Assembly (NCBI GenBank): GCA_947631955.1 | Contig: CANRNJ010000004.1 | Location: 1-64,000 of the forward strand | DNA length: 64,000 nt | Reading direction: 5' to 3' | Source of the DNA: an uncultured Lachnospiraceae bacterium | GTDB taxonomy: Bacteria > Bacillota > Clostridia > Lachnospirales > Lachnospiraceae | The notes under the pieces: model-generated | What the model was told of the DNA's origin: nothing | Databases searched by the model: none | What the model saw: only the letters and a program-made list of their open reading frames with translations | Position numbers and translations under genes: made by a program | Shown: one piece after another, positions 60,131 through 64,000 of the stretch | Position numbering within the stretch: the first letter of the stretch is position 1 | Layout of the letters: each line of letters begins with the position of its first letter

Positions 60131-62000
60131 TAAAATCAGAAAACCGTTTAATGTAAAAATATTTTACAGAAGGACATGTCTGGTCATTTACGATGTGATC
60201 AGCATTATTCTGGCCAGTTATCTTGCCATTCTGATGCGTTATGAGTTCGCGGTGAATTCGATACCGGCTCATTTTATGCGTCCGATCGAGCGCGTCATGC
60301 CCATCAACATTATCGTTACGCTGGTCATTTTTTATTTCTTTCATCTGTACAGCAGTCTGTGGGCGTTTGCCGGTGAAACGGAACTGCAGAATATCGTTGT
60401 ATCCTGCGTCCTGTCCACGGCGGTGAACAGTATCGCGCTTCAATTTGCCAAAGTGGCTTCGCAGCCGGTGCCCAAAAGCTATTATTTCCTGTATATGTTT
60501 CTGCTTATCACCTGCATTTTTGCCAGTCGTTTCTCCTATCGGTTCTTTAGGAGCCTGAAACATAAACAGCAGAACAAGAAGAACCTGATCTCCGTCATGG
60601 TGATCGGGGCGGGAGAAGCCGCAAACGTGATCATCAAAGAGATCGTCAACAGTAATTTCTCGACGATGGTAATCAAATGTATCATTGATGATGATAACGG
60701 AAAATGGGGAAGATATATTCAGGGCATTAAAGTTGTGGGCGGCCGGGATAAGATCGTGGAGTGCGCCGACGTCTACGGCGTGGATGAGATCATTGTGGCC
60801 ATGCCCTCCGCAAGCAGAGCGGAGATCAGAAAAATACTGGAGATCTGTAAAGACACGAACTGTAAGCTGCGCTCTCTCCCCGGAATGTACCAGCTGGTCA
60901 ACGGCGAGGTGAACGTCAGCAAACTGCGGGATGTGGAAGTGGAAGATCTGCTGGGACGGGATCCGGTCAGCGTCGATCTGGATTCCATTCTGGGTTATGT
61001 TCAAGGCAAATCCGTTCTTGTGACAGGCGGGGGCGGATCCATCGGCAGCGAGCTGTGCAGGCAGATCGCGTCCCATAAGCCAAAGCAGCTTGTCATAGTG
61101 GACATTTACGAAAACGCGGTCTATGACGTGCAGCAGGAACTGAAGGCGCACTATCCGGATCTGAATCTGGTCGTGCTGATCGCTTCCGTGCGCAATACAA
61201 ACCGCATGAATTACATTTTTGCGAAATATAAGCCGGACATCGTGTACCATGCCGCGGCGCATAAGCATGTGCCGCTTATGGAGGACAGTCCTACCGAGGC
61301 GATCAAGAACAATGTGTTCGGCACGTTCAAGACGGCGCAGGCGGCGGCAATGAGCGGCGTGCAGCGTTTTGTGATGATCTCCACGGATAAGGCGGTCAAT
61401 CCGACCAACATCATGGGGGCAAGCAAGCGTATCTGTGAGATGATCATCCAGACGTTTGACAAGCATTACGATACGGAGTTCGTGGCGGTCCGGTTCGGCA
61501 ACGTGCTTGGAAGCAACGGAAGCGTCATACCTCTGTTCCGCAGACAGATCGAGGCGGGCGGCCCGGTGACTGTGACCCATCCGGACATCATCCGTTATTT
61601 TATGACGATACCGGAGGCGGTTTCGCTCGTGCTTCAGGCAGGAGCCTATGCGAAGGGCGGCGAGATATTTGTGCTGGATATGGGGGAACCCGTCAGGATC
61701 CTCGATCTTGCGGAGAACCTGATCAAACTGTCGGGCTACCGCGTGGGCGAGGACATCAAGATCGAATTTACGGGGCTTCGTCCGGGCGAAAAGCTGTATG
61801 AGGAACTTTTGATGGATGAAGAGGGCATGAGGGAAACGGCCAACAAGATGATCCATATCGGCAAGCCGATCGAGATCGATGAACAGAAATTTTTTGCGCA
61901 GCTGAAACGGTTAAAGGACGAGTGCCAGATCGAAAATTCCGATATCAGGCCTCTTATCCGGGAGATCGTTCCCACTTATCACAGCCCGGCGGATGAATAG
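60120..62000 (+). CDS. UDP-GlcNAc 4,6-dehydratase, membrane type (PglF/WbpM-like)
   Basis: 626 residues. Four N-terminal helices (about 15-140) precede a Rossmann domain with VMVIGAGEAANVI and the catalytic SDR domain with VLVTGGGGSIGSELC. HAAAHKHVPLMEDSPTEAIKNN and STDKAVNPTNIMGASKR show Met in place of the SDR Tyr, the Thr-Met-Lys type of the stereo-retaining dehydratases; PseB has Tyr instead. The product leads to UDP-bacillosamine together with the next aminotransferase. It is coupled to the ligase-like gene by overlap. Confidence 0.93.
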   Translation: MKDDKIRKPFNVKIFYRRTCLVIYDVISIILASYLAILMRYEFAVNSIPAHFMRPIERVMPINIIVTLVIFYFFHLYSSLWAFAGETELQNIVVSCVLSTAVNSIALQFAKVASQPVPKSYYFLYMFLLITCIFASRFSYRFFRSLKHKQQNKKNLISVMVIGAGEAANVIIKEIVNSNFSTMVIKCIIDDDNGKWGRYIQGIKVVGGRDKIVECADVYGVDEIIVAMPSASRAEIRKILEICKDTNCKLRSLPGMYQLVNGEVNVSKLRDVEVEDLLGRDPVSVDLDSILGYVQGKSVLVTGGGGSIGSELCRQIASHKPKQLVIVDIYENAVYDVQQELKAHYPDLNLVVLIASVRNTNRMNYIFAKYKPDIVYHAAAHKHVPLMEDSPTEAIKNNVFGTFKTAQAAAMSGVQRFVMISTDKAVNPTNIMGASKRICEMIIQTFDKHYDTEFVAVRFGNVLGSNGSVIPLFRRQIEAGGPVTVTHPDIIRYFMTIPEAVSLVLQAGAYAKGGEIFVLDMGEPVRILDLAENLIKLSGYRVGEDIKIEFTGLRPGEKLYEELLMDEEGMRETANKMIHIGKPIEIDEQKFFAQLKRLKDECQIENSDIRPLIREIVPTYHSPADE

Positions 62001-62055
62001 AGGAACAGGCGCCGGTACGGGTGATGCCGATACTGCATAAACAGGAGGAGATCCT

Positions 62056-63189
62056 ATGGAACGAAAAAGAATCTATCTGTCGAGTCCTACCATGCATGGC
62101 GACGAACAGAAGTATGTACAGGAGGCGTTTGACACCAACTGGATCGCGCCTTTGGGGCCCAACGTCAATGCGTTTGAGAGAGAGATGGAAACATATACGG
62201 ACTGCGGCCATGCGGCTGCGCTCAGCTCTGGCACGGCGGCCATTCATCTGGCGCTGAAACTGCTTGGCGTCGGACGGGACGATATCGTATTCGTGTCGGA
62301 TCTGACGTTTTCCGCCACATGCAATCCGATCATCTATGAGGACGCCACGCCCGTATTTATCGATGCGGAGCCTGACACGTGGAATCTTTCTCCAGAGGCC
62401 CTGGAGAGGGCGTTTGAAAAGTATCCCCATCCGAAGGCGGTGATCTGTGTGCATCTGTACGGCACACCGGCCAAACTGGAGGAGATCATGGCGATCTGCA
62501 GAAAGCACGATGTGCCGCTTATGGAGGATGCGGCCGAATCTCTGGGCAGCACCTATAAGGGCAGACATACGGGAACTTACGGAATATACGGGATCTATTC
62601 CTTTAACGGAAACAAGATCATTACCACTTCCGGAGGCGGCATGTTCGTTTCTAAAGATGAGGCGGCGGTAAAGAAGGCGACCTTTTTGGCGACACAGGCC
62701 AGAGATCCCGCAAGGCATTATCAACATTCCCAGATCGGGTATAATTACCGTATGAGCAACGTCACGGCCGGTATCGGCAGAGGGCAGCTTCTGCATCTGG
62801 AAGAGCATAAGCAGCGGAAAAAAGAGATCTATGCACAGTACAGAGAGGCGTTCGCGGATATACCTGAGATCACCATGAATCCTCTCAATCCGGACGGGGA
62901 CGCTAACTGCTGGCTCTCCTGTATGACGATCGACAAGGGCAGCAGCGTGGCGCCGGACAGGGTGATGGATGCGCTGGAAGGCGTCAATGCGGAAACCAGA
63001 CCGATCTGGAAGCCGATGCATCTGCAGCCGGTGTTTGCGCCCTATGATTTTATTCCGCACAATGCGGACGGCAGCAGCGTGGGAGAAGATATCTTTGACA
63101 GGGGATTGTGTCTGCCCAGCGATATCAAGAATACGCCGGAAGATATGGAACTGATCATCGGTACGGTGCGGAAGTGTTTCGGCAGGTGA
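62056..63189 (+). CDS. DegT/DnrJ aminotransferase (PglE-like)
   Basis: 377 residues. RIYLSSPTMHGDEQKYVQEAF starts a PLP aminotransferase of the PglE type. ALSSGTAAIHLALKLLGVG, LTFSATCNPIIYE, LMEDAAESLGSTYKG and YSFNGNKIITTSGGGM (PLP lysine) follow. It should aminate the 4-keto sugar from the PglF-like protein to give UDP-4-amino-4,6-dideoxy-GlcNAc. GGAGGAG lies 6 nt before the ATG. No PglD acetyltransferase is in the window; it may lie beyond the right edge. Confidence 0.92.
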   Translation: MERKRIYLSSPTMHGDEQKYVQEAFDTNWIAPLGPNVNAFEREMETYTDCGHAAALSSGTAAIHLALKLLGVGRDDIVFVSDLTFSATCNPIIYEDATPVFIDAEPDTWNLSPEALERAFEKYPHPKAVICVHLYGTPAKLEEIMAICRKHDVPLMEDAAESLGSTYKGRHTGTYGIYGIYSFNGNKIITTSGGGMFVSKDEAAVKKATFLATQARDPARHYQHSQIGYNYRMSNVTAGIGRGQLLHLEEHKQRKKEIYAQYREAFADIPEITMNPLNPDGDANCWLSCMTIDKGSSVAPDRVMDALEGVNAETRPIWKPMHLQPVFAPYDFIPHNADGSSVGEDIFDRGLCLPSDIKNTPEDMELIIGTVRKCFGR

Positions 63190-63281
63190 TCTGCGGCGCG
63201 ATGCGCAAAAGCGCTGCAAAAAAGCGGCCGGTGCGCCAAGCGGTGGGAAATGACGGCAGGCAGCAGATGTAGGAGAAAGAG

Positions 63282-63923
63282 ATGTACCGGAAATATATCA
63301 AAAGACTGTTGGATATCATAATTTCTTTGTGCGGGATTCTTGTGCTTTCGCCTGTGTATCTGATACTGGGCGCCGTGATCCGGGTCAAACTGGGTTCGCC
63401 CGTTATTTTTAAGCAGGAAAGACCCGGAAAAGACGGAAAACTTTTCTATCTGTACAAATTCCGCTCCATGAATAACAACCGGGATGAAAAAGGAGAGCTG
63501 CTTCCCGATGAAGCGCGGCTTACCTCTTTCGGGAGGAAACTCAGGAGCACCAGTCTGGACGAACTGCCGGAATTGTGGAATATCTTAAAAGGCGATATGA
63601 GTCTGGCAGGCCCCAGACCGCTGTTGGTGAAATATCTTCCGTGGTATACGGAAGAGGAAATGCACAGACACGATGTGCGTCCGGGACTTACGGGACTGGC
63701 GCAGGTAAACGGCCGCAATACGCTGGGGTGGGAAGAGAGGTTTGCCTATGATCTGGAGTATGTCAGACATCTGTCTTTCCTTATGGATCTAAAGATCGTT
63801 GTTATGACGGTGGGAAAGGTCCTGCGACATTCCGATGTCCTGTCGGGCGGGGAGATGGTCACGGTGGATTTTGATGTGTATCGCAGAGGACAGATGAAAG
63901 GAAAAAAAGACGGCACTCTTTAA
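63282..63923 (+). CDS. Monotopic phosphoglycosyltransferase (PglC-like)
   Basis: 213 residues, the small form with a single N-terminal membrane hairpin (about 9-35) and the sugar transferase domain. YKFRSM, the catalytic Asp-Glu in STSLDELPELWNILKGDMS, GPRPLLVKYLPWY, and RPGLTGLAQVNGRN are standard. In the Pgl pathway it attaches diNAc-bacillosamine phosphate to undecaprenyl phosphate. AGGAG precedes the ATG. It is the second initiating enzyme in the window. Confidence 0.94.
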   Translation: MYRKYIKRLLDIIISLCGILVLSPVYLILGAVIRVKLGSPVIFKQERPGKDGKLFYLYKFRSMNNNRDEKGELLPDEARLTSFGRKLRSTSLDELPELWNILKGDMSLAGPRPLLVKYLPWYTEEEMHRHDVRPGLTGLAQVNGRNTLGWEERFAYDLEYVRHLSFLMDLKIVVMTVGKVLRHSDVLSGGEMVTVDFDVYRRGQMKGKKDGTL

Positions 63924-63960
63924 GATATGACAACAACCGTTACAAGAAAGGCAGCATGGC

Positions 63961-64000
63961 ATGAATATTCTGATACTCAGCGCGGGGACGCGCAATAAGA
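63961..64000 (+). CDS. Partial gene, N-terminus only (possible ATP-grasp protein)
   Basis: Thirteen codons, MNILILSAGTRNK, run off the window edge. AAGAAAGG lies about 14 nt upstream. The start looks like a Rossmann-type strand and loop of ATP-grasp proteins that often follow PglC in Firmicute clusters, but so little sequence cannot settle it. Confidence 0.45.
   Translation, partial: MNILILSAGTRNK

Noticed and set aside
60054-61856. Minus-strand open frame of 600 codons opposite the PglF-like gene
   Set aside because: Shadow frame; the plus strand has complete PglF-type motifs.

Overview
The window looks like a chromosomal surface-glycan locus of a low-to-mid GC Firmicute, most likely a gut Clostridia (Lachnospiraceae-like). 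Supporting signs are strong AGGAGG-type ribosome binding sites, a stand-alone Spo0A DNA-binding domain, a DUF3048 (YerB-type) lipoprotein, EpsG, GtrA and DUF6020-type membrane proteins, and a Lactobacillus-style split beta-galactosidase. The taxon is inferred from gene content only. I see no transposase, integrase, rRNA or CRISPR array.

Layout. 53-348: tRNA-Asn, tRNA-Glu and tRNA-Cys, then a terminator. 673-1845 (-): a DUF3048 lipoprotein with its own promoter and terminator. 2.1-20.4 kb (+): an exopolysaccharide-type cluster with rfbD, gmd, fcl, a stand-alone Spo0A-C regulator, a WbaP-like initiating phosphoglycosyltransferase, a Wzz-like protein, an EpsG-like polymerase and many glycosyltransferases. 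20.4-33.6 kb: a nonulosonic (pseudaminic) acid region. pseB and pseC lie on the plus strand, followed by a large membrane protein and the lacL-lacM pair. Converging on them is a minus-strand operon: candidate pseudaminyltransferase, GT2, pseF, pseI (fused to a formyltransferase domain), pseG. 33.6-35.6 kb (-): a large membrane protein. 35.7-45.9 kb (+): a five-gene operon of unrecognised function, with a Hint (Hedgehog/intein) protein, three unknown proteins and a 1346-residue beta-rich protein ending in FN3-like modules. 46.0-57.5 kb (+): a PglK-like ABC transporter, GtrA, an acyltransferase, rffA (dTDP-Fuc4N aminotransferase), a PseH-like acetyltransferase, an ArnC-like GT2 and three large membrane proteins. 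57.6-64.0 kb (+): an O-antigen ligase-like protein, then PglF/PglE/PglC-like genes for a bacillosamine-type initiating sugar, and the first codons of a further gene cut by the window edge.

How it works together (inference). Two initiating enzymes (WbaP-like at 9.7 kb, PglC-like at 63.3 kb) and two polymerase/ligase-like proteins (EpsG-like, Wzy_C-like) suggest two or more lipid-linked glycans. Precursor genes cover GDP-fucose (gmd/fcl), dTDP-rhamnose (last step only), CMP-pseudaminic acid (all six steps, scattered over 34 kb in three places), dTDP-Fuc4N (rffA) and UDP-bacillosamine. No MOP-type Wzx flippase is present; the PglK-like ABC protein could fill that role. Promoters found by eye repeatedly show a 17-bp spacer and often an extended -10 (TGn). 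Most genes are tightly packed, with ATGA or TAATG overlaps.

The most unusual items are the Hint/FN3 operon at 35.9-45.9 kb, a 135-bp structured repeat with a possible loop-to-downstream pseudoknot in front of two genes, the PseI-formyltransferase fusion, the stand-alone Spo0A-C gene with private promoter and terminator, and short tandem duplications at the 3' ends of four genes.
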